Below, piece by piece: positions 41,144 to 49,994 of a stretch of 64,000 nt of DNA (positions are counted from its first letter, which is position 1; each line of letters opens with the position of its first letter). The position numbers and the translations under genes are program-made. Origin of the DNA: VRUE01 sp963698085 (GTDB taxonomy: Bacteria > Actinomycetota > Thermoleophilia > Solirubrobacterales > 70-9); assembly GCA_963698085.1 (NCBI GenBank), contig OY969122.1:124001-188000 (forward strand), in the 5' to 3' direction. Under the pieces are notes generated by a model, which worked only from the letters and a program-made list of their open reading frames with translations, had not been told where the DNA came from and did not search any database.

Positions 41144-42811
41144 CTAGTGGGCTACGGAGGAGTCCTCCGACTCGACCGCGATCTCGCCACCTTCCGCCGG
41201 CCGCGCACCGGCGTGGCGGGCGGCGGCACCGACGAACTCGCGGAAGAGCGGCTCGGGTCGATTGGGGCGCGAGTTGAACTCGGGGTGGAACTGCGAGGCG
41301 ACGAAGAACGGGTGGTCGGGCAGCTCAATCATCTCGACCAACCGCTCGTCGGGGGAGGTACCGCCGCAGACCAGGCCCTCGTCTTCAAGCCGACGCCGCA
41401 GCTGGATGTTGACCTCGTAGCGATGGCGGTGGCGCTTGTAGATGACCGCCTCCTCAAATATCTCGCGCGCCCTCGTGCCCTCGTGCAGCTTCACCGGATC
41501 GGCGCCGAGGCGCATCGTGCCACCCATCTCGGAGACCTCCTTCTGCTCGGGCAGCAGATCGACGACCGGGAAGGGCGTCTCGGGATCGAACTCGGAGGAG
41601 TTGGCGCCCTCCATCCCGGCCACGGTGCGGGCGAACTCGACCACCGCGATCTGCATCCCAAGACAGACGCCGAGGTAGGGGATCGAGCGTTCACGGGCGA
41701 TCCGCGCCGCTGTCACCTTGCCCTCGATGCCGCGCTCGCCGAAGCCGCCGGGGATCAGCACCCCGTCGACGCCCTCGAGCTTCTCGGGCTCGAAGTTCTC
41801 CGAGTCGATCAGCTCGACCTCGATCTCCACACCGTGGTGGAAGCCACCGTGCTCGAGCGCCTCGATCACCGACTTGTAAGCGTCGGCCAGCCGCACGTAC
41901 TTGCCGACCAGGGCGATCCGCACCTTGCCCGAAGCGGCGTCGGCACGGCGCACCATCGCCTCCCACTCGCTCAGGTCCGAGGCGGGCGCCTCCATGCCGA
42001 AGTGGTCGAGCACTAGGTCATCGACGCCTTCGGCGCGGAAGACAAGCGGCACCTTGTAGATGTTGTCGACGTCGTGGGCGGAGATCACACCGTCGACCGG
42101 GAGGCTGGCGAAGAGGGCGATCTTGCTGCGGATCTCGCGGTCGAGACGACTCTCTGAGCGGCAGACGAGCGCGTGGGGCTGGATTCCGATCCGGCGCAGC
42201 TCGTTGACCGAGTGCTGGGTCGGCTTCGTCTTCAGTTCGCCGGCGTGGCCGACGTAGGGCACCAGGGTCAGGTGCATGAACATCGCCCGTTTCGGCCCGA
42301 GGTCGGTGTAGAGCTGGCGGATCGACTCGAGGAAGGGCAGCGACTCGATGTCACCAACCGTGCCGCCGATCTCGGTAAGGACGAAATCGACCGACTGCGA
42401 CTCGGCGACGATCAGAATCCGGTTCTTGATCTCGTCGGTGATGTGCGGGATCACCTGGACGGTGGCCCCGAGGTAGTCGCCGCGCCGCTCGCGGTTGATC
42501 ACCGTGTTGTAGACCGAGCCGGCGGTGACGTTGGAAGCACGCGAGGTGTTCTCGTCGGTGAAGCGCTCGTAGTGGCCGAGGTCGAGGTCGGTCTCGGCAC
42601 CATCCTCGGTGACGAAGACCTCGCCGTGCTGGAACGGGCTCATCGTCCCCGGGTCGACGTTGATGTAGGGGTCGAACTTCTGCAGCTGTACCCGATAGCC
42701 ACGCGAGACGAGCAGGCGACCGATCGAAGCGGCGGCGATTCCCTTGCCGAGGGCCGAGACGACGCCCCCGGTGACGAAGATGAAGCGCGTGTCTCCGCTC
42801 GTCCTGCTCAT
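41144..42811 (-). CDS. pyrG: CTP synthase
   Basis: 555 residues. The N-terminal amidoligase domain has FVTGGVVSALGKGI (about 12-25), DPYINVDPGTMSPFQHGEVF and TEIGGTVGDIESLPFLE. The C-terminal class I glutaminase domain has LIPGGFGERGIEGK, nucleophile Cys in YLGVCLGMQ, and ATGQFHPE replaced by VASQFHPEF. It converts UTP to CTP with glutamine. It is part of the conserved recN-steA-mctB-pyrG block. Confidence 0.98.
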   Translation of the reverse strand: MSRTSGDTRFIFVTGGVVSALGKGIAAASIGRLLVSRGYRVQLQKFDPYINVDPGTMSPFQHGEVFVTEDGAETDLDLGHYERFTDENTSRASNVTAGSVYNTVINRERRGDYLGATVQVIPHITDEIKNRILIVAESQSVDFVLTEIGGTVGDIESLPFLESIRQLYTDLGPKRAMFMHLTLVPYVGHAGELKTKPTQHSVNELRRIGIQPHALVCRSESRLDREIRSKIALFASLPVDGVISAHDVDNIYKVPLVFRAEGVDDLVLDHFGMEAPASDLSEWEAMVRRADAASGKVRIALVGKYVRLADAYKSVIEALEHGGFHHGVEIEVELIDSENFEPEKLEGVDGVLIPGGFGERGIEGKVTAARIARERSIPYLGVCLGMQIAVVEFARTVAGMEGANSSEFDPETPFPVVDLLPEQKEVSEMGGTMRLGADPVKLHEGTRAREIFEEAVIYKRHRHRYEVNIQLRRRLEDEGLVCGGTSPDERLVEMIELPDHPFFVASQFHPEFNSRPNRPEPLFREFVGAAARHAGARPAEGGEIAVESEDSSVAH

Positions 42812-42881
42812 TACGCGAGTTCGAATCCCGGTCGCATCGCAATCTGATTCTCTGCGGACGGGATTCGGTCGAAGCCTTTAC

Positions 42882-43715
42882 TCATCTGCCGAGCGAGTCT
42901 AGCCAGCGCAAGGGCGGAACCGACTCGACCGTCCGCGAAATAGATCGCAACTCGCCGAAAACGGTCAGCGCGACAACCAATCCCAGGGCAATCAGCCGCC
43001 CGGTCTCGTCCAGCGTCGTCAGCAACCAGACGCCGCCGATCGCCCCGACCAGATTGGAGCCGGTGTCGCCGAGCATCGCCCGCTCGCGCAGGGTGAACCA
43101 GGCGCCGACCAGCACCGGCCCGGCGAAGATCCCGAGCAGGTCCAAGGGAGCAAAGGTCCAGGCGCCGAGACAGAGCCCGGCGCCGAGCAGGGCCAGGGCC
43201 TTCTCGGCACGGCCGGGCCGTAGATCGAGCAGGTTAAAGGCGTTGGTGGCGAGAATCAGCAGTGCCACGTCGGCTATATAGCGCCACGACTCCAAGCCCC
43301 GTCCGGAGACGACGTAAGCAGCGAGAGCGAGAGCGCCAATCGCCTTGATCGCGCCGGTCGAGAGCCGGCCTTCGCGCAGCGCCTCGGCGTGGCCGCGCCA
43401 GCCACGCGGCGTGCCGGCCGTCTCCCCCTGGCCCAGCGAGTCGTCGAGGAAGCCGAGGAAGGCGAGCCCGAGCAGGTAGGGAAGCCAGCGGCGCAGTTCG
43501 GGATCGAGCAGGTCGAGGTCGCCCCGGTCGTCGAGGAAGGCGAGTGGCGCAAGGGCGACCAGTGCGGCGGTCGCCAACACCGCGCCGAGCGGAAAGGCAA
43601 GCCGCGAGCCGTGGAAGTTCTCGCGCACCAGACCCGCGTCCAGCAGGCCGCGGACGCCAGCCGGGACAACCAGCAGCGCCACCGCGACCGCGACCGGGAA
43701 GCCGACCCAAGTCAT
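42882..43715 (-). CDS. MraY/WecA-like polyprenyl-phosphate sugar-phosphate transferase family protein
   Basis: 277 residues with about eight membrane segments. Signature acidic motifs are LAFLGFLDDSLGQ (about 92-104), the segment ILATNAFNLLDLRPGRAEK (about 155-173) and RAMLGDTGSNLVGAIGG (about 210-226), aligning with the DDxxD-like and NxxNxxDG regions of glycosyltransferase family 4. The usual NLIDGLDG is altered (NLLDLRPG). It would act on a lipid-linked precursor at the inner membrane. It is coupled to mctB by a 4-bp overlap and lies before pyrG. Confidence 0.8.
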   Translation of the reverse strand: MTWVGFPVAVAVALLVVPAGVRGLLDAGLVRENFHGSRLAFPLGAVLATAALVALAPLAFLDDRGDLDLLDPELRRWLPYLLGLAFLGFLDDSLGQGETAGTPRGWRGHAEALREGRLSTGAIKAIGALALAAYVVSGRGLESWRYIADVALLILATNAFNLLDLRPGRAEKALALLGAGLCLGAWTFAPLDLLGIFAGPVLVGAWFTLRERAMLGDTGSNLVGAIGGVWLLTTLDETGRLIALGLVVALTVFGELRSISRTVESVPPLRWLDSLGR

Positions 43716-44578
43716 TCGCGCGGCGCGAGCAGGTCGGGCAGCAGGCGGTCGGCGCTGCCCTTGACGCCGAAGCTGCCCTCGGCACCAAGCAGGGCAAACA
43801 CCGTCGCCAGCCGCCCGGCGACGAGATCGACGTCGTCGACGCTGGCGAGGTCGTTGCCGACGAAGAAGGAGATCGAGGACGGCTCGGCGTCGCTGGCCTC
43901 GACGCCCACCGCCGGCGCCCGGGTCCCGGTGATGCCGCTCGCCAGCCCCGACTCGAGCCGACCGACGACCGCGCGCTGTTGCGGTCCCATGTCCTCAGGC
44001 TGCTCGCGCACCACGATCACGCCGTCGATGGCGCCAAAGTTGCCACTCGCCCGCGAGAAAAGATGGCCGCGGACGGGCTCCAGCAGGGTCCCGCCGAGCA
44101 CCAGCTGGCGACCGACGCCGACGCCGAGAGCCGTTTGCGTATCGGGGCTGCGAGCGAGGTCGGCGAAGCGGGTCTTGGCGAGATCACCGGCGAGGGCACG
44201 AGTGTCGACGGGCTCGCGCACCACGCCGACCGCTACCAGGCGCGCTCCCGTCGGCTCCAGCGCATCCTCGACCGCGCCCAGGACGTCGTCAGGCAAATCT
44301 CCGAAGGCGAGAACGCCGATCCGCCGGTCGCGCAGCTGGTCGCGCACCAGCACCGGGTAAACGCGGCTGGAGAACTCGTTGGCGCGAGATAGCTCTCCGC
44401 TGAGGTCGTCGGCGCGTTCGCGCGCGTCCTGCAGGTTGCCGGTGAGGCTGCGCTCGAGGTTCTCGCGCGTGTTGTCGATCGTGTCGCCGCCCAGGGCGGC
44501 GCCGATCACGATCCCCACGGCGAGGGCGAGGAAGACGGCGATCAGGGAGGTGGCGTGGTAGCGGCCGCTGTAACCCAT
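43712..44578 (-). CDS. MctB/SteB-type envelope protein
   Basis: 288 residues. N-terminal transmembrane segment (TSLIAVFLALAVGIVIGAAL, about 10-29), a short coiled coil (TRENLERSLTGNLQDARERA) and an extracytoplasmic alpha/beta domain (RRIGVLAFGDLP; VIVVREQPEDMGPQQRAVVG). This matches mycobacterial MctB (Rv1698, copper handling) and corynebacterial SteB, partner of SteA in division. The pairing with steA upstream supports the division-related role. Confidence 0.85.
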   Translation of the reverse strand: MGYSGRYHATSLIAVFLALAVGIVIGAALGGDTIDNTRENLERSLTGNLQDARERADDLSGELSRANEFSSRVYPVLVRDQLRDRRIGVLAFGDLPDDVLGAVEDALEPTGARLVAVGVVREPVDTRALAGDLAKTRFADLARSPDTQTALGVGVGRQLVLGGTLLEPVRGHLFSRASGNFGAIDGVIVVREQPEDMGPQQRAVVGRLESGLASGITGTRAPAVGVEASDAEPSSISFFVGNDLASVDDVDLVAGRLATVFALLGAEGSFGVKGSADRLLPDLLAPRE

Positions 44579-44613
44579 GGCCGCAAGAGGCTAGACGCTG
44601 CCAGGAACCGCCG

Positions 44614-45801
44614 CTACAGCCCGAGCCAGATCTTGATCTTGAGCCAGATCAGGTCGACGAGGTCGCCTAGCGCCGGCGAGACGATCACCAGGATCGCCAA
44701 CAGGATCGCGAAGGCAGCCAGGAAGAGAGGCAGCGGGCCGAATGCCGAGCCGGGGTTGTAGAGGCGGCTGACGCCCTTGGCGTCGACCAGCTTCTCGCCG
44801 ATCCGCAGGCGGGTGAGGAAGGTCGAGGACATGCCGGCCCGGTTGCGATCGAGGAACTCGATCAGGTTGAAGTGGGCGCCGACGCTGACGATCAGGTCGG
44901 CCCCCTTCTCGTAGGCCATCAGCATCGCCACGTCCTCGCTGGTCCCTGCGGCCGGCACCAGCGTGTGATCCAGGCCCAGCTCGAGCAGCCGCTCGCGCCC
45001 CGGGGCGCGCCCGTCCGGATAGGCGTGGACGATCAGCTCTGCGCCACAGGCCAGGGCCGCATCGCCGGCCGAGTCCATGTCGCCGAGGATCACATCGGGC
45101 CGCAGGCCGACCTCGATACAACCCTCGGCACCGCCATCGACGGCGACGACGAGCGGCCGCACGTCGCGGATGTAGGCGTGCAGCGCTTTCAGGTCGCTGC
45201 GGTGGCCTTCCCCGCGGACGACGATTAGGACCTGCTGATCGCGGAACGAGGTCCTGGTCGGCGGGAACTCAATCGCGCCGGTCAGCAGGTCGGTCTCCTG
45301 ACGGACGTGGGCGACGGTGTTCTCGGCGAACTCGGCGAGCGCCTCGTTGATCCGCTCGCGCTGCTCGGTCAGCCTGCGCTCGAGCTCGTCGACGCCGAGC
45401 ACCCTGCCGCGGATCAGCTCTTCGCCTCCGACACTGATCGCGCCGGCGGCGATCGTCACCTTGGCGCCATCGTCGAGCTGCTCGAAGAGATCCGGGTCGG
45501 CGACGTCGACCACAGTCACGCCGGCGCGGACGAGCAGCAGCGGGCCGGTATTCGGGTAGCGACCATCGCTGGATTGCGAGGCATTGATCACCGCCCGTAC
45601 GCCGGTTGCGATCAGCTCCTCGGCGGCGATCCGGTCGATGTTGACGTGATCGACGACGGCGACGTCGCCGGGATGGAGCCGCTTGACCAGGTCCTTGGTA
45701 CGGCGCCCTAGCCGGGCGGTTCCGGTGATCGCCTGATTCGCGGACGCCCCATTCCGACGCGATAGCAGCGCAGGAAAGCGACGGCGATTGGCGGTAGCCA
45801 C
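44614..45801 (-). CDS. SteA-like cytokinesis-associated membrane protein
   Basis: 395 residues. An N-terminal soluble part includes DVAVVDHVNIDRIAAEELIA and INASQSSDGRYPNTGPLLLV. A thiamin-pyrophosphokinase-like domain (about 190-330) has VVAVDGGAEGC, RPDVILGDMDS and TSEDVAMLMAYEKGAD. Two close C-terminal hydrophobic stretches (LPLFLAAFAILLAILVIVSP) anchor it. SteA of Corynebacterium localises to the cytokinetic ring with SteB. Order recN-steA-mctB is the Mycobacterium order. Confidence 0.87.
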   Translation of the reverse strand: MATANRRRFPALLSRRNGASANQAITGTARLGRRTKDLVKRLHPGDVAVVDHVNIDRIAAEELIATGVRAVINASQSSDGRYPNTGPLLLVRAGVTVVDVADPDLFEQLDDGAKVTIAAGAISVGGEELIRGRVLGVDELERRLTEQRERINEALAEFAENTVAHVRQETDLLTGAIEFPPTRTSFRDQQVLIVVRGEGHRSDLKALHAYIRDVRPLVVAVDGGAEGCIEVGLRPDVILGDMDSAGDAALACGAELIVHAYPDGRAPGRERLLELGLDHTLVPAAGTSEDVAMLMAYEKGADLIVSVGAHFNLIEFLDRNRAGMSSTFLTRLRIGEKLVDAKGVSRLYNPGSAFGPLPLFLAAFAILLAILVIVSPALGDLVDLIWLKIKIWLGL

Positions 45802-45826
45802 CGTGTGAGGTTAGCCGCTGAGCAGG

Positions 45827-45876
45827 GACGTGCCGGTGCGTAGAGGTCCATATGGACCTCTACGCACCGGCACGTC
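45827..45876. terminator. 50-bp perfect palindrome at recN 3' end
   Basis: Two exact 25-bp arms meet at CCAT|ATGG with no spacer (arm starts GACGTGCCGGTGCGTAGAGG). It overlaps the recN stop by 2 bp and ends 25 bp before the steA start. It would form a very strong hairpin in RNA and a cruciform in DNA. A transcript-end or processing signal is most likely, but its perfection is unusual. Confidence 0.65.
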
Positions 45877-47557
45877 AAGCGGCGGCAAGCAACTCACGGG
45901 CATGGCGATCGGCCGCCTCGTCGGCGCTCTCGCCGCCGAGCATGCGGCGAATCTCCTCAACCACGCCCTCGCCGTCGAGGCGCTCCACCGTCGCGGCGGC
46001 GCGCTCGCCGCTGACTGCCTTCTCGAGCCGGAAGTGGGTCGGGGCCAGCGAGGCCACCTGCGGCAAGTGGGTGATGCAGAGCACCTGGCGGCTCTCGCCC
46101 AGAGCACGCAGGCGCTCACCGACGACCCGCGCCGTCTTGCCACCGACCCCAGCATCGATCTCGTCGAAGACGAGCGTTTCCGCGCCGGCGCCCTTGCCCA
46201 GACCGCTGAGCGCCAGCATCACCCGCGAGAGCTCGCCGCCGGAGGCGGCGTCGCGCAGCGGCGCCGGTGCCATGCCGGGATTGGGCGCGATGCGCAACTC
46301 CACCGTCTCCATGCCGCTGGGGCCAAAGCCGTCGGGGTGCGGCTCGAGCTCGACCTCGAGGGTCGCCCCGGGCATCGCCAGGCGCTCGAGCTCCTCGGCG
46401 ACCTGCTCTCGCAACGGCCCAACTGCGGCGGATCGGCCCTTGCTCAGCTGATTGCCGAGCTTTTGCCGCCGTGCCTCGGCTTTGGCGAGGGCAGCCTCCA
46501 CCTCGGCGCCACGAGTCTCGGCGCCCTCCAGTCGCTCGATCTCAGCCCGGCAGCGCTCGGCATGGGCAAGCACCGACTCGGTGCTGCCGCCGTGCTTGCG
46601 CTGCAGGCGATCAAGCGCCTCCAGCCGCTCCTCAACCGCAGCGAGGCGTCCCGGGTCTGCCTCAATCCCATCGAGGTAGCCGCGCAGCTCGCCCGCAACA
46701 TCGCCCAGCTCGACCGCGAGGACGGCCAGTCGCTCGGCCAACGCATCAAGCTTGGCGTCGACGCCGCCCACTCCCCGCAAAAGGGACTCAGCCGCGGCAA
46801 GATCGCTCGTCGCACCGCCGCCGTCCTCGTCCGCACCGGCTGCTCCGGCGAGAGCGCCAAGCGCCGCCTCGCGCAGCGCCTCGGCGTGTCGCAGCCGCTC
46901 CCGATCGCTCGTCAGCTCCGCCTCCTCGGCTGGATCGGGGGCCACCTCCTCGATCTCGGCAAGCTCGTAGCGGTAGAGATCCAGGTCCCGCTCGCGCGAG
47001 CCGTCACGCTCGCGCAGCTCGGCCAGCTCCGCCGCGAGCCGCCCGCACCCCCGGTGCGCCTCGCGGTATTGCTCGCGCAGCTCCAGGTGGTCGGCGCCGG
47101 CGAAGCCGTCGAGCACCTCCATCTGGGCCGAGGAGATCGTCAGCTTGCGGTGCTCGTGCTGGCCGTAGAAGGCGAGCAACCTGCCACCGAGCAGCTTCAG
47201 GTCGGCGGCAGAGGCCGAGCGACCGGCGACGAAGGCGGCCGTGCGGCCCGAGGCCGAAACGCGTCGCCCCAGCACTATCTCCTCCGAGCCCTCGGGCAGC
47301 CGCGCGGCCACGTCAGCCATCTCCGGCCCCTCGAGCAGGCCCTCCGGCAAATCGAAGGCCCCCTCGACCCAGGCCTCCTCGGCGCCGGGTCGAACGATCT
47401 GGGGCCGTGCCTTGCCGCCCATCAATAGGTCGAGCGAGTGGGCGAGCACGGTCTTGCCCGCACCGGTCTCACCGGTGATCGCGTTGAGGCCCTCCCCCAG
47501 CCGCAGCTCGGCTTTCTCGATCAGGAGCAGGTTCTCGATGCGGAGCTCGCGGAGCAC
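45875..47557 (-). CDS. recN: DNA repair ATPase RecN
   Basis: 560 residues. SMC-like: N-terminal Walker A in AITGETGAGKTVLAHSLDLL (about 28-47), two long coiled-coil arms, then the ABC signature-type SGGELSRVMLALSGL and Walker B ETLVFDEIDAGVGGKTARVVG. It acts at DNA double-strand breaks and is SOS-regulated in many bacteria. The SOS-like palindrome at 50920 lies upstream of the tlyA-nadK genes in the same orientation, with an MFS gene between. Confidence 0.97.
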   Translation of the reverse strand: MLRELRIENLLLIEKAELRLGEGLNAITGETGAGKTVLAHSLDLLMGGKARPQIVRPGAEEAWVEGAFDLPEGLLEGPEMADVAARLPEGSEEIVLGRRVSASGRTAAFVAGRSASAADLKLLGGRLLAFYGQHEHRKLTISSAQMEVLDGFAGADHLELREQYREAHRGCGRLAAELAELRERDGSRERDLDLYRYELAEIEEVAPDPAEEAELTSDRERLRHAEALREAALGALAGAAGADEDGGGATSDLAAAESLLRGVGGVDAKLDALAERLAVLAVELGDVAGELRGYLDGIEADPGRLAAVEERLEALDRLQRKHGGSTESVLAHAERCRAEIERLEGAETRGAEVEAALAKAEARRQKLGNQLSKGRSAAVGPLREQVAEELERLAMPGATLEVELEPHPDGFGPSGMETVELRIAPNPGMAPAPLRDAASGGELSRVMLALSGLGKGAGAETLVFDEIDAGVGGKTARVVGERLRALGESRQVLCITHLPQVASLAPTHFRLEKAVSGERAAATVERLDGEGVVEEIRRMLGGESADEAADRHARELLAAA

Positions 47558-47588
47558 ATCGTTCTTCTAGCACCTGGCGCGGCGGGGC

Positions 47589-49112
47589 CTACGCCGCCAC
47601 GGGCTCGGTTGCCTCATCCTCCGCCGTAGCTGTGACGAAGTCGCTGGAGCGGACCAGGGCGAAGCCCAGGGCGGCGCCTATGAAAGCGATCACGGCGCCA
47701 ATCAGGAGGATCTCGTTGAGGCCGCCTACGAAGGCGACCTTGGCAGCGTGGACTACCTCGACACGTTGGCCTGGCGGTGCGGCCTCGGCTGCCGCTCGCG
47801 TGCCGCCCGAAGCAACCGCTTCCGCGAGCCCAGACGGCGCCTTCGGCAGTAGGCCCGAGAGCTTTGAGTCGACCTGCGACTGGAAGACCGCGCCAAGCGA
47901 CGCGACGCCGGTTGCGATCCCGACCTGGCGGAAGGTCGTGTTGATCCCCGAGCCCATGCCCGATTTGGCCGCGGGCACGACGGCGATCGCCGCCTGGCCG
48001 ATGCCGGGATTGGTGATGCCGATCCCGATGCCGGCGACGAGGAAGCCCGGCAGCAGGGCCGAGATATCCGAATCCGGCTCGAGTCCGCGCATCAGCACCA
48101 GCCCGACTCCAACCAGTCCGAGGCCGAGGCCGACCAGAACGCGGATCGGCACCCGGTGGGAGAGTTTGCCCGCGATCGGCGAGGCGACAAAGGAGAGGAC
48201 CGTCAGCGGCAGGAAGTGCAGGCCGGTCTCCAACGGCGAGTAGCCGAGCACTCCCTGCATGTAGATGGTCAGATAGAGGAACATCGCGAACATCCCCGCC
48301 GAGAGGCCGAAGGCCACGGCGGAGACGCCATTGAAGGCCGGCTTGCGAAAAAGGCCGAGCTCGAGCATCGGGTGGCGGCTGCGGGCCTCGACCGCGACGA
48401 AGGCGAGCAGGAGCGCCGCCGAGCCGGCTAGTGAGGTGACGATCGGCGCGCTCCCCCAGCCTTCGGCGTTGCCGCGGATCAATCCGAAGATCAGCAGGAA
48501 GAGACCGCTGGAGAAGGTGAGGAGGCCCGGCAGGTCGATCCGCTGCGGGTCCTGCGCGGCGACGTTGGCGAGCCTGGCCTCGGTGAGGAGGATCGCGACG
48601 ATGCCGATCGGGATGTTGACGAAGAAGATCCACTCCCAGCCCAAGTGCTCGGTGATCAGGCCGCCGACGAGGGGCCCGATCGCGACCGCGCCGCCGACCG
48701 TCGCCCCCCAGACACCGAAGGCGGTCGCCCGGTCGCGACCGTGGAACTCCTGCCCGATCAACGCCAGCGAGGTGGCGAACATGGCCGCACCGCCGACACC
48801 CTGTAGTCCACGTGCCAGGTTGAGCAGGGTCGGATCAGCGGCGATCCCGCAGAGGAACGAGGCGAAGGTGAAAACGGCGAAGCCGAGCGAGAAGACGCGC
48901 CTGCGTCCCAGCCGGTCGCCCAGAGAACCCGCCGTCAGCAGCAGGGCTGCGAGCATCAGCGAGTAGGCGTCGACGACCCACTGCAGGCTGGAGAGGCTGG
49001 CATCGAGGTCGCGCTGGATGTCGGGCAGGGCGACGTTTACGACCGTGATGTCCAGCAGCAGCATGAACGTCGCGATCGAGATCAGAACAAGGGTCCACCA
49101 CTTCCGCTCCAT
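47589..49112 (-). CDS. MFS exporter, DHA2 (14-TM) family
   Basis: 507 residues with 14 hydrophobic segments. It has the DHA2 signatures LLDITVVNVALPDIQRDL in segment 1, the loop motif GSLGDRLGRRRVF and GPLVGGLITEHLGWEWIFFV in segment 5. Family members export drugs, dyes or amino acids by proton antiport. It lies between recN and nadK, breaking the order usual in actinobacteria, so it was probably inserted. No adjacent TetR/MarR regulator. Confidence 0.92.
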   Translation of the reverse strand: MERKWWTLVLISIATFMLLLDITVVNVALPDIQRDLDASLSSLQWVVDAYSLMLAALLLTAGSLGDRLGRRRVFSLGFAVFTFASFLCGIAADPTLLNLARGLQGVGGAAMFATSLALIGQEFHGRDRATAFGVWGATVGGAVAIGPLVGGLITEHLGWEWIFFVNIPIGIVAILLTEARLANVAAQDPQRIDLPGLLTFSSGLFLLIFGLIRGNAEGWGSAPIVTSLAGSAALLLAFVAVEARSRHPMLELGLFRKPAFNGVSAVAFGLSAGMFAMFLYLTIYMQGVLGYSPLETGLHFLPLTVLSFVASPIAGKLSHRVPIRVLVGLGLGLVGVGLVLMRGLEPDSDISALLPGFLVAGIGIGITNPGIGQAAIAVVPAAKSGMGSGINTTFRQVGIATGVASLGAVFQSQVDSKLSGLLPKAPSGLAEAVASGGTRAAAEAAPPGQRVEVVHAAKVAFVGGLNEILLIGAVIAFIGAALGFALVRSSDFVTATAEDEATEPVAA

Positions 49113-49142
49113 CGCGACACCCTAGATAAACGCTAAGGCCGC

Positions 49143-49994
49143 CTAAACAGCTAAGTGGCCGAACTTCTCGCGTATGCGCTGGTAGAAGCTCGTGCCCGGC
49201 AGCTGCGCGAGACGCCCGACGCCGTCGGCGAAGGCCACCTCCAGCGCCGCCCCCGATTCCAGCGTGCCCAGGAGCTCGCCGTCGATGGCGACGTCGACCG
49301 GCTCGCCGGCACCGGCGTTGCCGACGTGGAGGACGTCGCCTGGCGCGACCACGAGGGCGCGCGCGGTCAGCGAGTGCGGCGCTACATAGGAGACGACGTA
49401 GCCCTTCACCCCCCAGGCCAGGATCGGGCCTTGGTTGGCGAGGTTGTAGCCGGTTGAGCCGGCCGGGGTGGCGGCGACGAGGCCGTCGCAGCGCACGTGG
49501 CCGACCTCCTCGCCGGCGATCTTGTAGCTCAGCTCGGCGAGCCGCTCGTGAGGGCGACGGGTGACGCTGACGTCGTTGAGGGCCACCCGCGAGGCGCCGC
49601 CGACCTCGACCTCGAGACCGGGTAGGTCGACCGTCTCGGTCTCACCCGCGAAGGCCCGTCGCATCCCCTCCCCGGCATCCGCGCGCTCGACCGCCGCCAG
49701 GAAGCCGACGGTGCCGAAGTTGACGCCGAAGACCGGGACGCCGCTGTGAGCAAAGTGGCGGAGCGCGTAGAGAATCGTGCCGTCTCCACCCAGAACCAGG
49801 CAGAGATCGGCCTGACGGGGGAGCTCCTCCACGGTCTCGATCTCGGCTGCGGCGTCGCCGTGCTTGGCCACCTCCTCGGCGGTGGCCACCAAGCGCCAAC
49901 CGGCCTCGCGCGCGGCGGAGACCGCCAAGGCCAGGGCTTCGGTCGTCGCCGGCGGATGCGAGTGCGTGATCAGGGCGGCGAGGCGCTCGCTCAT
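49143..49994 (-). CDS. nadK: NAD kinase
   Basis: 283 residues from ATG 49994, which overlaps the tlyA stop by 4 bp. LCLVLGGDGTILYALRHF (GGDG, about 62-79), NDVSVTRRPHERLAELS (NE/D motif) and DGLVAATPAGSTGYNLA (about 163-179) are diagnostic. It phosphorylates NAD to NADP. The tlyA-nadK-recN order is conserved in actinobacteria. Confidence 0.96.
   Translation of the reverse strand: MSERLAALITHSHPPATTEALALAVSAAREAGWRLVATAEEVAKHGDAAAEIETVEELPRQADLCLVLGGDGTILYALRHFAHSGVPVFGVNFGTVGFLAAVERADAGEGMRRAFAGETETVDLPGLEVEVGGASRVALNDVSVTRRPHERLAELSYKIAGEEVGHVRCDGLVAATPAGSTGYNLANQGPILAWGVKGYVVSYVAPHSLTARALVVAPGDVLHVGNAGAGEPVDVAIDGELLGTLESGAALEVAFADGVGRLAQLPGTSFYQRIREKFGHLAV

Noticed and set aside
42812..42845. 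tRNA-like T-arm GTTCGAATCCC upstream of pyrG
   Set aside because: No matching stem, acceptor arm or anticodon arm around it; chance similarity.
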